Source of the DNA: Melanocharis versteri
Taxonomy: Eukaryota; Chordata; Aves; Passeriformes; Melanocharitidae
Length of the DNA stretch: 64,000 nt
NCBI GenBank assembly: GCA_013397845.1
Contig: VZTG01006780.1
Coordinates: forward strand, 1,499,693 to 1,563,692
Direction: 5' to 3'
The notes beneath the pieces were generated by a model. That model saw nothing but the letters and a program-made list of their open reading frames with translations, ran no database searches and was not told the origin of the DNA. This document shows positions 25,101 to 40,100 of this stretch, one piece after another. Each line of letters begins with the position of its first letter. Positions within the stretch are counted from its first letter, which is position 1. Made by a program: the position numbers and the translations under genes.

Positions 25101-28100
25101 TCTATCTTATCCTCATGTTTAGGCTGGCAAGTTACATTGTCATTAAAAAAACCCAAACAAACACAGAAAAAAACATCTCTTCTTTCTCCTCCCCCCAAAA
25201 TCAAAGAAGGCAACAAAAAAAACCCCCACCACCAAAACCTAGAAATCCCCGCCATAATCTAGAAAAAAAAAGTCATATTCTTGTGGAAATCCCAAACAGA
25301 GAAATAATTCTACAGAATATGGGGAGCTTGGTAAACTTAAAGAACTTGTTTCTAGAAGCATATGGATGAATGAAGGGAAGAATGAGTGAAATAAGCAAAC
25401 AATTAACCACGTACAACATCAGTTGAAACAAGTACACACAATACATTTAGAAGTATTAATACAAAAACTAAATCCAGTGTCCTATTAAAATGAAGCTGGT
25501 AATTCACATTTTAATCTATTCCTTTAAAGTTCTCTGCATACTTGACAATGATTCCTAAGATTCACAGGTCTTTTTCTAGGTAGAAGGGGTAAAAACTTGA
25601 GTAACTAAACTAAAACTGAGGCTATGAAACAATCAAACCGTTTCGTTGATTGTGAGCATGAAGTCAAAGGTTAATTTTATAACATACACTGAAAGAGGAT
25701 AAAGCCAGCTCTCCTCACAGACAGGAATGCTCCTAACATCCTGTTGTGAAAATGGCTTAAAAGAGTAATTCCAGTCAGGGATGGATTTTATAAAACAGTA
25801 CTAACTAACAAATACAAATAAAAGTACTAGAACAAAAGTCTATATGAGCTTACAAATTTGGAAAAAAACATCTGTTCCTATTCACTGAGTAACAATTCAA
25901 AAACTGAGTAGGTTTACTATTATATCAATAATTAAATTCATGTAAATTTCTTCTATAAAGCCCTGAATGCTTTGTTCATTAGTCAATCGCTACTTGACAC
26001 ATCCACAACCATCAAAAAGTTCTGTTCTCTTCTAACTGCATGTGTTGAAGTAATGTATTTCAGATACTGAAGTGTTAATATTGTTTGCACTTTGTTTGAA
26101 GTTGAATACACACCAAATTTAGGGAAAAGGTAATACCAAGATTAGTCAGTTTTCCCAAAAAACAGAGAAACAAATATAGATTCCCTATCACACAGGTGCC
26201 TGTGAGAGTTAAACTATTTCTCCAAACAGGCACAAAAACCCTTCAAAGAACTGCAAAGAATATTTTAATCTCTCATCGCAGAGAACAGGTTAATCAAGCC
26301 TTTTTTGTATTGTTATTAAAAACACAAGGACATACAACAAATGACAGGCCTTTTTGCAGATGAATAACTGTGGGTGAGAAATTCACAAACTTTTATCTTG
26401 CTTCTACCTGGGGACCTGAGCTTACTTTTGTAATCAAGGTTTTTGTTCTGAAGTTTGGGGTTTTATTCCTACTCGCCAGCCCCAAACACAGTTATTCTAA
26501 AAAGCATCCAGTGTTCTACATGAGTTCTTAAAAAAACCTATTCCTGCAACAAGTAGTCTTCCTGACCTCTTTGACTACCCCCAACTGCCTCCATAATTAA
26601 TACAGAGTTTTAAAAGTCATTCAGTCAAATGGCAAATTTTACACTACTGACAGCCTTGAGGGCAAGTGTTCAAGATACTAAAGAAAGGAAGCTCTGACTC
26701 AGCCAGGATGTTCAACGATCAAAGAAGAAAGAGCACCTAACACAACACAGCTTCTGCAGTTCAAAACACAGTGAAAGTTCTTCTTAAGATGATGTTGTTT
26801 CCACGCAACAGACCCAACTCACAAGCACATCAGAAGAACCAATAGTGGCCATTTATCCTCGTAAACACAGATCTGTGAGATGGCACAAAGGTACTTCACC
26901 ACTCGCCAAACTCTATTTCCCACCATGTGACTGCAAAACAAAAACCCAACCACGATGTGCTGTCCTGGTCGTTTCTTGGAATGGAGTTCCTCTATGACAC
27001 ATTCTCCTGTGTGATTTTAAATAAACAAACAAAAAGGCTTCATAGATTTTTTTTTTAACTTCTCTTATGTTCCAGCTGCACTTGGTTCCTGCAAAGGCTG
27101 GAGAGATCTGGTCTGTGAATGACTAATGTCAATAGCTGCAGGGTTGAAAAAAATTCCTGAGCCAGAGCACAAGGTCTCCTCCATTTGCCAGCTATGGAAC
27201 TGAATTAAAAGACAAACAATGTCACTAGTTTCAGGTCGTCACGTGAGTAACTGCAGTATTTGTCATAAAAGTACAGCAGGACATCAAGACAGATAGGTCT
27301 TAAGTTGGAAGTAGGAAATGACAATCTTTGTGATCAGGCTGACCCACAGCATGCATCTTTAAAAGACTGTACACAGCTTCTCTTACGGACTTATGCTGCT
27401 CTGAATGGCTCCTGTTGAATTTACATCTCATTCAGGAATGAGCTGATAATCAATTCTCACACAGTGCATGCCGAGTCTGCTCATGTCAGAATTTGCATTC
27501 ATTTTCACTGGTTTGTTTTAATTTTTTGTGTATGGACAAAACCTGCAGCAGAAAATACAAAGTGAGAGGCTTTGCAGTTGCTCGTTTTTCCCTTTCCCTA
27601 GAAGAACCTAGAGAAAAGGCATGAATCAAAAATAATGAAAGGGTAGTAAAATGCAACGAACTGAAGGTATCAAATTTCAAACAGGCAACTTGCAGGATGA
27701 AAAAAAAAAAACAAACCAGTTTGACCAAGCAGGGATATGAGTTCAGAGAAACACAGAAAGTAAGAAAACAGAAAGAAAGAAATTAACAAAATTGTATCTG
27801 ATAACCATTAGCTTATTCGCTGCAAATTCTGTTAATTTTCCAGCATAATCAGGAAACTTTGTTTCCATTTCTGGCATTTTACCCCTCACCTACAACAGCA
27901 AAGAGATTAATTCTTCAGTTACATCCTGTTCCTGTGTTACTGTGTTTTCCCACCATCTTGCATAAACCTGATTGCTTCCTTCACAGACAGCTTTCCTTTC
28001 AAGTTTTAGGTGTATTTAGGTCTTATCCTGGGTGAGACATTCACAATTCATGATACCTTCCTCCTGCAGTACAAAGCTTTTCCTTTCTATTACCAACCTA

Positions 28101-31100
28101 CAATTAAATATGCTATCTATTTTAATTACAGTTTTTAAGCTTTCTCAGGGAAAAAAACAGGTGTCCTACTTATACTGTTCCCGATATGCAGAACAATACA
28201 TTGATATTATATCCTTGATATTACGTACCTTAATATTATTTCAGAAACACATGTGTTTACAACAGTAGAGTAATTTGAGTATGTTATTTCCGTATTTTGA
28301 GTTTAAAAGATAAGAAAAAAAAAACAAGTAAACACAGAAATCATGATAAGGATAGTTCCTTTAGTTTGCATTCTAATAAAAATCCTTCATACAATACCCA
28401 AAAAACCGTTATTACTTAAATCATCAGTAATCTAAAGCTGGCCTGCTTGGACAGACCTCACTCATCTCCATAGCATTTCTTACAGCATCCTGTCTGGTGG
28501 TCCAATATACTGCAGTTAAAAAGTGGCATTCTAGTGCAACTGAAGTATTTCCTTTTCATCCACACAGACTTAACTGGCCTCGTGCAATCGAGCAATGCAG
28601 TTTATTGCAATATCTTACACGTCTGAAGTGACTCTAAATGGCATAAGGCAGGAGACAGAAATAAGCTCCATTATATCAATCTCTCAGAACACAAATAGTG
28701 CCTGCACAAGACAAATGATGTGCTAGACTGCGTCAGTGCTGAACTTTTACACAGAATTTCCTGCATCATCGTCAGCAGAAGCAGCCACAGAGCAATAGTT
28801 TTGACAAGGTGCTGACATTTTACAGCCTCGTCATCTAATCCTATTGAGAGCAAGTGCAGACATGATAAACAGCTAATGAGCTTCCCTGTGCACACCACTC
28901 CATTGCCACTGCTGCAAGCACAGGCACACAGCAAAGGTCAGCCAACAGTACTCCGCTTGCATCTACCATCATCGCCCCAAGCCATTCCACTTGAGAAGCT
29001 CCAGAAGAATTAGGGGCTCCCCATGCAGTATTTTGTCTTACGGGGCAAAAAACTGGGGAAGTCTTCAAATAGCTAGAGATTTCACTTAACAAAGTCATGT
29101 TAAAAAGGTACTCCATTCAATCCCATGCAGTGTCAACCTATCAAGCATTCCTTAGTTTTCCCTCTGCATTACACAAGTTCTGCATTTATGCAGAGTAGAT
29201 TTAAAATATGCTTTGAATAATTACATACATCCTAACATAGAATCACAGAATTTTTCAGGTTGCAAAAGACTTTTAGGATCAACTGAGTCCAACCACTAAC
29301 CCAACAATGCCAAGTCCACCACTAAACCATGCCTCTAAGGGCCACATCTACATGTCCTTTAAATATCTCCACGGATGGTGACTCCACCACTCTCCTGGGC
29401 AACCTGTTCCAATGTTTGACAATACTTTCCATGATTAAATTTTTCCTCATATACAATCTAAGCCTCCCCTAGAGTGACTTGAGGCCATTTCCTCATGCTT
29501 ATTTCTTGTTACATTGGAGAAGAGACCACCCCACACCTGGCTACACCCTCCTTTCAGGTAGTTCTAAAGAGAAATGAGGTCCTTCCTCAGCTTCCTTTAC
29601 TCCAGGCTGAACACCTCCAGCTCCTTCAGCCACTCCTCATCAGATTTGTGCTCCAGACCCTTCACTTGTTCCATTGCCCTTCTCTGGACATGTTCCAGTG
29701 CCTCAATGTCTTTCTTGTAGTGATGGGTCCAAAACTGGACACAGGACTTGAGGTGCAACCAGTGCTGAATACAAGGGGACGATCACTGCCCTGGTCCTGC
29801 TGGCCACACTATTGGTGATAGAGGCCAGCATGCCACTGGCTTTCTTGGCCACCTGGGCACGCACTGGATCATGTTCAGCTGCTGTCAACCAGAAACCCCA
29901 GGTCCTTTTCCAGCAGGCAGTTTTCCAGTTGCTCTTCCCCCAGCCTGCAGCATAGCATGGGGTTGTTGTAGCCAAAGTGTAGGACCCTACACATGTTGCA
30001 GAGCACTTCTTTCTTGTCTTTAAGTCCCATACAGATCTTTTCTGTATACTGTTGATAATTCCCTCAGTAGCTGAGAGTTAAATATATATATAAAAATACT
30101 CAAACACATATATATACAAATAAAAAATCCTGAAAAATTTCTTCCTTCCTTTCATAAATCCATACAATCCTTTTCAGTCCTTTTCTTGCATAGTGTCTCT
30201 CAACAATTTTAAAGAAAGAGTACATATTTCCTCACAGGATATATAAGGTATACACTGCAAAGCGGGCCAAAGGATCAGGAATTCTATATTACAAATAGTA
30301 AAGCTTTAAAAATATCAACAAAGCAGAACATTCTAACATAACAAATGAAGAGCTCCGCATTAAAAAAAGACTTCATTATTTCAGTATCTCTTTGTTTGCT
30401 TGTTTAATCATCCCCTGGGACAATCTGTACTGTTAAGAAACGTGTAGAAAACAGTCATCAGTTTTTGTTGTTGTTCAATTAGTGCTATACTCAGTGTTTG
30501 AGCTCATGCAAGTGTCCTTTGGGGAAACGTCCTGCGTGCCATTAGCACTATTCTTAATGAGGGAAAGCATGAAACTCCTTTAGTGCTCTGCCAGAATTGT
30601 TTTATCTTCAAGTCAAAAGAACAACTGCTTGGAGTAACCCCAAAAAAAGCATTTAACAATTACAAGTGGCAAACAATATTCCCAAGCATAATACTCATAG
30701 CATTCTTCTATTTATAGGCTAACAGTTATTATACTGAATAAAATATGTATTAGGCAGCTTTATTATGCAGACAATCATGATTCTCCAGTTAAGGCTGCTA
30801 CAGTGGTTTCCATTTTAAGCTCCATTTTGAAACATTTTACTCCTTCTGTGAGAGGTAGGGTGGGGAACAGGAGGATGTTTCATGTTTGGTTTCAAGACAA
30901 AGGAGAATATTTTTAGGAAGTTTGAGGTTAATTAGACATGCTGCTTCTGAGATATGGGACATAAGCATTTCTTTATCCTTTTTGGAAGAAAAAAGCAGTT
31001 TAATGGCAATGTTTTTGTTCATAAAAAGTTTTTTAACTAGTTCTCCAGAATTTCTTAAAAATACAAAATCAGAGTTGAAAACTAGGTTAAAGGAAGTTCA

Positions 31101-34100
31101 AGACTTACAGCCCTAGGAAATATATAAAGACAAAAGATCTAGCACTTTTCTTAGCTACATTTATTTTCAAAAAGACATGCAAGCTTTTTCCACTGAAAAA
31201 AAAAAGCAAAGCAACAATTAAAGAACTCTAGACTTAAAATTAAAACTAAAAGCAACATTCTTAACTCCTATCACTGTTCACCTCCCAATTACAGTTCTTC
31301 ATAAACAGTGGTGGGCAGGTGGAATAAGGCATTCCCTCTCCCAGTTGCTCTTTATCTAACTGTCCCCTCATTCTTTTCTTCCCGTTTCTAGGTTTTCTAT
31401 CTCAGCTTCATAATCCTGACATCAAGCATCTTCACATCTCGGACACCTCCTTGGTCCCAGCTTCAGCACAATCAAGATCTACAAGTCTTGAAGCCTGCAT
31501 ACTTCTGTTTCTACCATCTCAATGACTAACTGGAGAGCAGAGGATTTAATGAAGGTAAGAGGAAAGGTCTGGCTGAAAGCTGGCATTTTATACTTGTTAT
31601 GTGCACAAGGTCATTTACACAATGCCTAAAAGCATTCCCTGTCTTCCCAGTGACACACAGGTATATTCTAACACTCCCTTACAAAACATGCACCATGGGC
31701 TGGCACAAACTTCCCTGGCAGAGGAGCCTATGTAGAAGAGCTAGAACGTAAGTAGATGTGGTGTATAATCTACAGAAATAGAATGAAGGCAACTTATTTC
31801 AGTTGGATTTTATAAACAGTCTTCTTAATGAGGCACAAATATCTAATTACAGAAACAACAGGGAGATCTTAGGGCCAAGCAGTATTATCCAACCAAGGGG
31901 AGTGCACAGACCTGCCATTTACCTCACCTGAAGAGAGGGAAAAAGTTAAAGTACAGCCATTTCCAGTTCTAACTTCATAAATGCATTGGGAGGCTTGTGT
32001 ATTTCCACCCTTTAGTTCTGTCCAAAAAAAACTGCAAAGTTCAGGTATTTGAGAGACTGCACACCTGACTGCTGGAAAGATAGACAGCAGTCTTCTCCCC
32101 CTTATTTAGCACACTAATACCTTCTTGCCTTCCTTTCTTTTTACCTCAAGAGGTCAGTAAGATTCATTCTCTTAAGTTTTCTTACGACTGTAGTAAGAAA
32201 ATTCTTTAATTCTATGACAATCTCACCCCAAGTCCCATGCAGGTGTTAAGGATGTGCTACTGCACATGCAACTGTGTGCAGTTCTGGGTGTCACAATTGA
32301 AAAAGGATGTGAAGGTCCCTGAAGGCATCCACAGGAGGGCAACAAAGCCGGCAAAAGGGTTGGAAGACGTCCTATAAGGAGCAGTTAAGGATTTTGGGTT
32401 TGTGTAGTTTGGAGAGGACAAGGCTGAGGGGCAATTTCCTTGCTCCCTACAGGTTCCTGAGGAGGGGAAGTGGAGAAGGTGGTGCTGATCTCCTGCCCCA
32501 TCCAGTGATAGGATGTGTGGGAATGGCTCCAAACTGCACCAGGCAGGCACATTTCTTTTGAAAAGGTGGTCCAACACAGGAACGGGCTTCCTAGAGAGGA
32601 AGTTGATGCCCCAAGCCTGTCAGTGTTTAGAAGAGGCATTTGGACAACGCTCTTAACAACTTGTTTTGACTTTTGGTCAGCCCTGAAGTGGTCAGGCAGT
32701 GGCACTGGATCATCACTGTAGGTCACTTCCATCTGAATTTGCCTATTCTATTCTAAAAATTTTGCAGCAGTGGAGGCATTGAGTCATCATATACATACAG
32801 CAGGTCTCTAACTTCCTCTGATAACTACTTCTACTACCAACCTCTAGAGTAACTCATCCTGCTCTAAAATGGACAAATACATCTTAGTCATTTTAAGAGG
32901 CTGAGATTTACAACACCAAAAAAACTATTAAAAATTGTCAATTATTTCTGACAATACTTGCAGTTGTTCTAAACAGTTCATTCAGGTCTATTCTGGTATG
33001 AACAAGTACCTTAACGCAAGTCAGAAATAGATTATGCAGGAGTATCAGTGTAGCTGACTACGTGTGAGTTGATTTTTGAAAATACATATTTTTTAAAGAA
33101 ACAAAACCAGTATTTTTTTTAAGAGGAGAGAATCTGGATGTAGAAAACTAGCATCAGGTTTGCTTACTTGTTTTATAGCAACATGGATACACACAGAAGT
33201 TACTGTGCAGTAAGTTTCCATATGTCTGCTATGTAGGTGTACTCTCTCACGTGTGAGATGAGTGAATCTAATTCCAAGCCAACTGCTCCTCAGTAGAACT
33301 AGAGGCGGGTAAGCCTCTTTGAATTTACTGCCACAAAGAGACATATCAGACAAAACAGAGACAGTTCAGGTGAGGCAGCTGATGCCGAGTAAGTGTAAGA
33401 ATCTTGTTCACATGGCATGGCTGGTAGCTTGCACCACGCAGTCTCACAAAGATCCATGACGCAGCAGACCTCGAACACTGCTGTTCTATACACAGCATTG
33501 TATGACTCACACGGGACTACAAACTTCAGGGGTTATTCAGACAAACTTTACAGGTCACAATGAAGCCTTCAAAAACTTCTGTTCATAAAACTGAATGCAG
33601 TTTTATAAGGAGTACTTAAAATGAAAATCAAAAGACATTTTCAGTATGTCAAGATACTCATAATACACTTGGAATAGTATTGTTTACAGTTTGAGATCAT
33701 CTGTACTGTCAGCATTTTGAATTAACTCTTTTCATTGTGTCACTACAGTACTTGGCTATAAATAGCAGCAAGACACATATAGATTAACTGGCTCTAAGAA
33801 AAACTACTTGTATCTAATTTGAACAACCCAATGCATCACAGGTAAGAGGACTGTGGAATTAATCAGAGCCGTTGAAGACTACCAGGACAAGCTCCTCCTG
33901 GCTCCAAATTCCTAACTGAGACTCAAGACCTGTCTCACTCTTAAGAAACTAAAGTTTGTGTTAAGAGATGAGTACAAGTTAACCTGAGCATTGTTTGTCT
34001 TGTAAATTACATACATGTATTTGCTGCTGGTTTATCTAATCAATCTTATGGACATTTTTAAACAATTACATAATTCAGGGCAAATCTTTAGCTCTCATCA

Positions 34101-37100
34101 GCTGAAGAAGTTTTTCCTAAACAAGGAAAGATATACACAATTCCAAATATGTTAAAAATGAGATTGATAAATACAAGACACCTTTATACCATGACTAAGA
34201 CATCAAAGAAGCAGTTACATATTTCACCCATGTGTTGCCACAACCAAGGCATACCAATTTTAGGCAATATTCAGATTGTCAGCAAAGATTCAGCAAAGAA
34301 ATATGGTTTGACAGCAAGAGTCATGAATGAACTAGGATTTAATATCTCAAGAATGTTAACAAAGACTGCTGTTTACAGAGAGGAGCAGAAAAAGATGTGA
34401 TTGCAACACACAAACTGGTTTAATGCTTGTAACAGAGAGGCAGAAGCACATTTTGAGCCTAAAAGAAAGAAAATGCTAATCTAAGGATTTTAATTCATTA
34501 ACTTTATCAACTCAAAATCACTTTATCACTCAAAATGGATAATTTCACAAGACAGTCACTCCCCCTCTCCTCTTAGAAATTATAACCCTTCAGGAGGGGC
34601 AAATGAGTGTGCTACATATATTCCTCTCAGTCAGAGAAGACCAGACTGTACCTTAGAACTACTCTCAACTTCAGTTTAGGTCAGGGTCCAAATTTTTCCA
34701 ACTGTACACTCTCATTTAAATCTTCCTTTAAACTGCAATGAAACTGCAGGACAACAGCCTCTCTAATACCACAGCTAACTTTGCTAATAAGAAAGATTAA
34801 CCTCAGTCATGATTTATAACCGCAGAAATGTAACAAATTCAGACCTGCAGCATGAAGAGGAAGTATTGCTACATAAAGAGAAACTAAGCTTAGTTCAAAA
34901 CTGCACACTTTTCCTATTTTAAAATTATTTACCTGGAGATATAGCTCTGTGGAACTGATACATGTCTTCTCCAATCAGCTCTTGTGCAACCTGCTTGATC
35001 TTCCGTCGGACAGCATCTAGCTTGACTTCAGATTCACTTAGTATTTCTTCCCCATTGGGAGCACTGCAATCATAAAACAGAAACTGAAAGAGCAGTTTCC
35101 AGAACATGAGCAAACAGTTAAAAAACATTACACTTTTTCTTTTACTAATCAATGCATTTTTACTGGCTTCAAGAAAAAGCAAACCTGATACAAGAATGAG
35201 AAACAGTTTAACTTTTATAGATACTTATTGCAGATTCTGAAATTCTGTAAATTCTTACCAAGAAAATAATCAACCAGCCAGAGTTCTGGTTGCATGGTGT
35301 TTATTCCAGACTACAGTCATGATTATCATTTAAGTAAGAAAAAGGAGAAACACATACAAAGGCTTCAAAAAATATTCCAGAAAACTAGCAGTATTCACAG
35401 AAGTCCTTCAACCTCTTAAAAAATTAATATTTTGCAACACTTGACAGTATTGCAAAATACAATGAGTTATGTACTTCTACATGTGATTTTTTTTTTTTTA
35501 AGGAAGTAGTTATGGACTATGCTGTTCAGGAACAGCTGAAATATCTGATTCACAACCACAACATATACTTGGCATTTAAAGTTTAGTTTATCTAATTTCC
35601 TTTAAACTTTCTCCTCCCTTGAGCCCAGATAATCCATATAGTATAGTAGTTTACAGTCTCTTTAAGGACTGGTCTCAAGAAAACCTTTAAAAGCAAACAG
35701 TAAAATTTACTGAAATTAAAGACACAATAATTGCAAAAAGCAAAGAAGAAGGAAATACAAAATAATAAAGCATGGAAAACTTCTACTCTCACTAAAACAG
35801 GAATCTAAATTCAGAGTAATGAGGAGTTCGTTGTTGTAGTTCTTTCCTCCACCAGTTCCCAGTGGAGGGAACTGCAGTGGGAGTAGTTATTTACCATCAA
35901 GGCTGGAGAGGTTACTGGAATTATCATGATACCTCTTTGAAGAAGAAAACCAAATGAAAAAGAGGGCAATTTCATAATCTCCATTTATAACTGTAACTAT
36001 AAATAGTTACTACTTCAACATAAATACATTGATAGGTAACAAAATGTAAACTAAAATAAATGAAATTACAAAGAAAAGGAACAGGGAGAGCTGTTAAAAC
36101 ATGCAAGACCCATGTTTGTCACGTACAGCAAACACTATACAGCAGGCTATGCAAAGCTTCAAATTTTCCTGTTGCTCTTCTAGTTTGTCTCTGGCTTCCA
36201 AAAATTGCTGGAAGGCTCATGAGAACACAAAACATACAGAAGTTCAAAACTTCACACAAAAGCCTATCCAGCCGTAGTATTTACATAAACAGACCCCAGG
36301 TCACCTCCTATTTGCATTGATGACCTCGGGTGCGGGTGCAACAACCGAAACACTGACGGAACTGCCCGGGCAGGTAACCTGGGGGAAGAGTGCATGCTCC
36401 TTTCTCACAGCTTGCTGAAAGCTGGAAGGCTCTCATCTGCTGCTCACTCCACTGCTTTACACTGGTTTAATAAATCAATAAAACCAACCCAGAAACCTGA
36501 ACCAGCATCTTTAAATTCTCTAACTGGAGCGTGCATTCACTAGCTTGCATCCACCCTAAAGGACGTTTACGGGAAGTTAATTTACATTCCTCTCAACAGA
36601 ACACTGCAGCTGTTACTCACAGACAACACTGCAAGGCAGATGGAAGGTTTCCATGAACATTTTCACGCTCAACATGACTCACCTGGTGAACCTGTGGAGC
36701 AGAAATATCGTTCTTTTGCTTTCGATCGTTATATCCCGACTGAGCTTCACGAGCCGTTCGTATTTATCGTGCCGGGTGTCAAGCTCCAGCTGGAACGCTG
36801 TGGAGTCAATCGTTACGGCAAAAGCTCAGTTATCACATGAACACAGTGCAGGGGAAGGGCAAAGCCCCTGTGCTGCACCAACTCCTTACAGGCCCCAGCC
36901 CCACCAGCCTTGTCCCCGGGCACCTTTCCCCAGGGTGGGCTGTCCCTGCGTGAGGCGTGGCTGCAGGGGCCACCACTGCCTGTCACCTGCCAGAGCTGCA
37001 AAATTCATCATTAATACCACCCTTGTTTAATAAGTCAGGGTTAAGAAGATATCAATCCTGATGATGCCTTAAAGCAGGCTAAACAATTTTTAAGGTAAAA

Positions 37101-40100
37101 TACTTGGTTTCGCTAATCAAATCTATTCCACAATACTGCTGTCCTGGAAATGGACTGAAAATTTGACCCAAATTCAGCAAGACAAATCAAAAAATAAAAC
37201 CCTACAATCATTTGTTAATAAGATTCACCAGTGCCTAAACCAATCAAATAAAAAGCATCAGGCTAAGGCACATACAGTGTTCAAAATGCTCCATTTAGTT
37301 ATAAGAAAGGTTGCATTTCACATCCCAGCTAGACTTGGCCAAAAGTTGAGTATTTTAATACCCCTAAGGATTAGAATTACTAAAGAAAAGTGAGATCAAT
37401 TATTTAAAATAAGATTTCTGACATACTGATGTTAGTTCTCTCTAACTGCAGTAAATACAGAGAAAAGAGGAAGTGTCTGGTTATGACAGTCAAACATAAT
37501 GAATGTTTCACAAATACCATTAATATTTTATACACCATTATTCTAGTAAATAAATCACTAATAGATGCTTACAAGAAATCTAACAAATTTCCTGTATAAA
37601 TGTCTGAGGTGTCAAAGTCTCTGTGCAAGAAGATGCAGGAAAAAAACTAAGAGGTTACATTTTTAAAGGGTCTGACAAGCGAATAACCATTAAAAAAGCA
37701 TAGCAGGTCTCTGGCAAGCGAGGTTTAGATGATGCTAGAAAAATAGTTCTGTATTTCTCATTGCCTTGGTAAAAACTTGGTTCTTCTCATTTTGTTCTGT
37801 TCTCCCCAATCATATTCTGAAACTCTAAGATAAGTCACAAACGCTCCTACTGATCTTTTAGTTCTTAAACAAGTCTGTTTGGTGTGTCTCTTCCAAATTG
37901 AGAGTCAATTCCACCCCTGAATTATCATCAAGAAATTTTCCCTCAGATCATAGTGATAGGAACTTGAGGAAGGGTGACTTCCCTTCATAGGATGACACAG
38001 ATGACATTTCCAAGGACCATTTACAAATGTCATCTACTGGAAAACTCACTATTCTGCAACATTAGCAACGCTCCCAATCTTTTCTGGATAGTTGTGGCTT
38101 TTAGACTTTTATCTTAGGTTTTAAACCTGTTAGGAACTACTCTGAAGTGCTTTCTATTCTAAAGTAAACCAGACAAATACAATAATCTTTAGCGTAACAG
38201 GACGCAAGAAAACCTACTGTAATGTGCCACTGCCTAAAATTGCAAAGGATTAGAACTTGCGGGGTTCTCCAAGCTAACACATCAAAACCACACAGTCATT
38301 TCCGACACATATTCCACTGTAATTTAGCACCGAAAGTAAAGACTCAGACTCTATTGATAATTTTGGTGGTGCTAAATCAGACCATTAAAAATGACACTTA
38401 CTAAACCTTAACCTTACAAATCAAGGTAGCATCCACTCTCTTTATCATTGAGCTGTCATATTTAAAACATATTTCCAGAAAAGGTGTAACTCCTTGGGTT
38501 TTGACTAATCAGATCATTCTGTGATTCTTATGACTATTATAGAAGATAATTTCTCATTACTTTTTTAGAAAGCTTTGGAGCAAATAGATCAATTCAAGCA
38601 CATCGTTTTCTCAGAGATTGAAAAGAGTAAAGCATGTATAGCCATTTGGGACACACATTAACGAGGCAACCCTGGTTGTGTGTACAGACCAGGGAATGAG
38701 GGGCTGAAGAGCCGTGCTGCAGAAAGGGACTTGGGGGTCCTGGTCGATGGCAAGTTGAACATGAGCCAGCAGTGCCCTGGCAGCCAGGAGCACTGTCCTG
38801 GGGGGCATCAGGCACAGCATCACCAGCCGGGCAAGGGAGGGGATTGTCCTGCTCTGCTCTGCACTGGGGCAACCTCACCTCAAATATTGTCTGCGGTTTT
38901 TGGGGCAAAATAATATAAAAAAGATCTTAAGATCTAAGAGAGCATCTAAAGGAGGGCAATGAAGATGGTGAAGGGTCTGCAGGGGAAGACCTATGAGCAG
39001 CAGCTGAGGTCACTCAGTCTGTTCAGCCTGGAGAAGAGGAGACAGAGGGCAGACTTTCAACATCCTCATGAGGGAAAGAAAGCAGAGGGACAGGTACCGA
39101 TCTCTTCACTCTGGTGACCAATGACAGGACTCGAGCCTGAAGTTGTGTCAGGGAAGGTTTAGGTTAGGTATCAGGAAAGGTTCTTCACCCAGAGGGTGGC
39201 TGGGCACTGGAACAGGCTCCCAAGAGAAGTGGTCACAGCAATAATCCTATCTGCATTCAAGAAACAACTGGACAATACTCTCAGGCACATGGTGTGATTC
39301 TTGGGATGTCCTGCACAGGGCCAGGAGTTGGACTTGATCATCCTGATGGATCGGTTCCAACTCAGCATATTCCGTGGTTCTATGACTAAGTTGTTTAGAT
39401 TCAGACAACATACACAGAAATAGTGCACAACTCTGGTTTGCCTTACACAGCTTGCTCAATTATAAACCACCTGGAGCATACCTTTTCCTAATGCTTGTGC
39501 CTGACACGGAGACAAAGACCACCAGTGTCTCTGTCTGGGGCAGTGCACTTGGTGCACTTCGTATTGCACTAAGCACTTCTGCGATAAATACAAAGAGTGG
39601 ATCTTTGAAAAACTTTGAAGAAACCATGTCCCTTAAATTCTTTCTGAAATTAACCAAACACGGATGACTGGATCTCATGAGAAGGAAGGAAAACAAGCTG
39701 TTTTGAAGTGGAAGTAATGGCAACTTTACGACAAACTGATGCTCATGAGAGTGAAAAATTAAAGTTGAAAGTACAGTTGCACTACTCAATTCAAGAGCAA
39801 GTGTATGTATGATACTCAATATAAATGATAGAGTGGTTTGGTTGGAAGGAGCCTTAGAGATCACCGAGTTCCAACCCCTCCTTCCACAGACAAGGACGCT
39901 TTCCACTAGACCAGGCTGCTCAAAGCCCCCTCCAACTCGGCCTTGAACACTTCCAGAGATGGGGCAGCCACAGCTTCTCTAGGCAAAGTTCAGGGGTCAT
40001 GGTTAATCATCTGCCAAGCTGATTTACACAGAAAAATATAAACACTCATTTTTCAAAAAGCCAGGAAGTTATATGACATTGAAGTAACCATCTAAAGCAG

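Larger units (their letters stand above)
20894..34932 (-). other. TSNAX intron 4 (about 14 kb)
   Basis: The longest intron. It contains CR1 copies at about 21.18-21.80 kb (plus), 29.24-29.99 kb (minus) and 32.26-32.76 kb (plus), a poly-T run near 23.67-23.69 kb and a short tandem duplication near 23.40 kb. A lysine-rich plus-strand ORF at 21984-22250 is listed separately. The rest is AT-rich without recognisable genes. Confidence 0.85.

Noticed and set aside
29495..29818. 107-residue plus-strand frame
   Set aside because: It lies wholly within a CR1 element read in antisense.
36640..36840. 66-residue plus-strand frame with sensible composition
   Set aside because: It is the antisense shadow of TSNAX exon 3, whose minus-strand translation matches the family.
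36683..36850. U12-type (minor spliceosome) intron 2, suggested by a TAAC close to the exon 3 acceptor
   Set aside because: The matching donor of intron 2 is GTAAGTAAAC, a U2-type site, not ATATCC or GTATCC.
38594..38913. Overlapping frames of about 77-104 residues on both strands
   Set aside because: They belong to the CR1 copy at 38665-39392.
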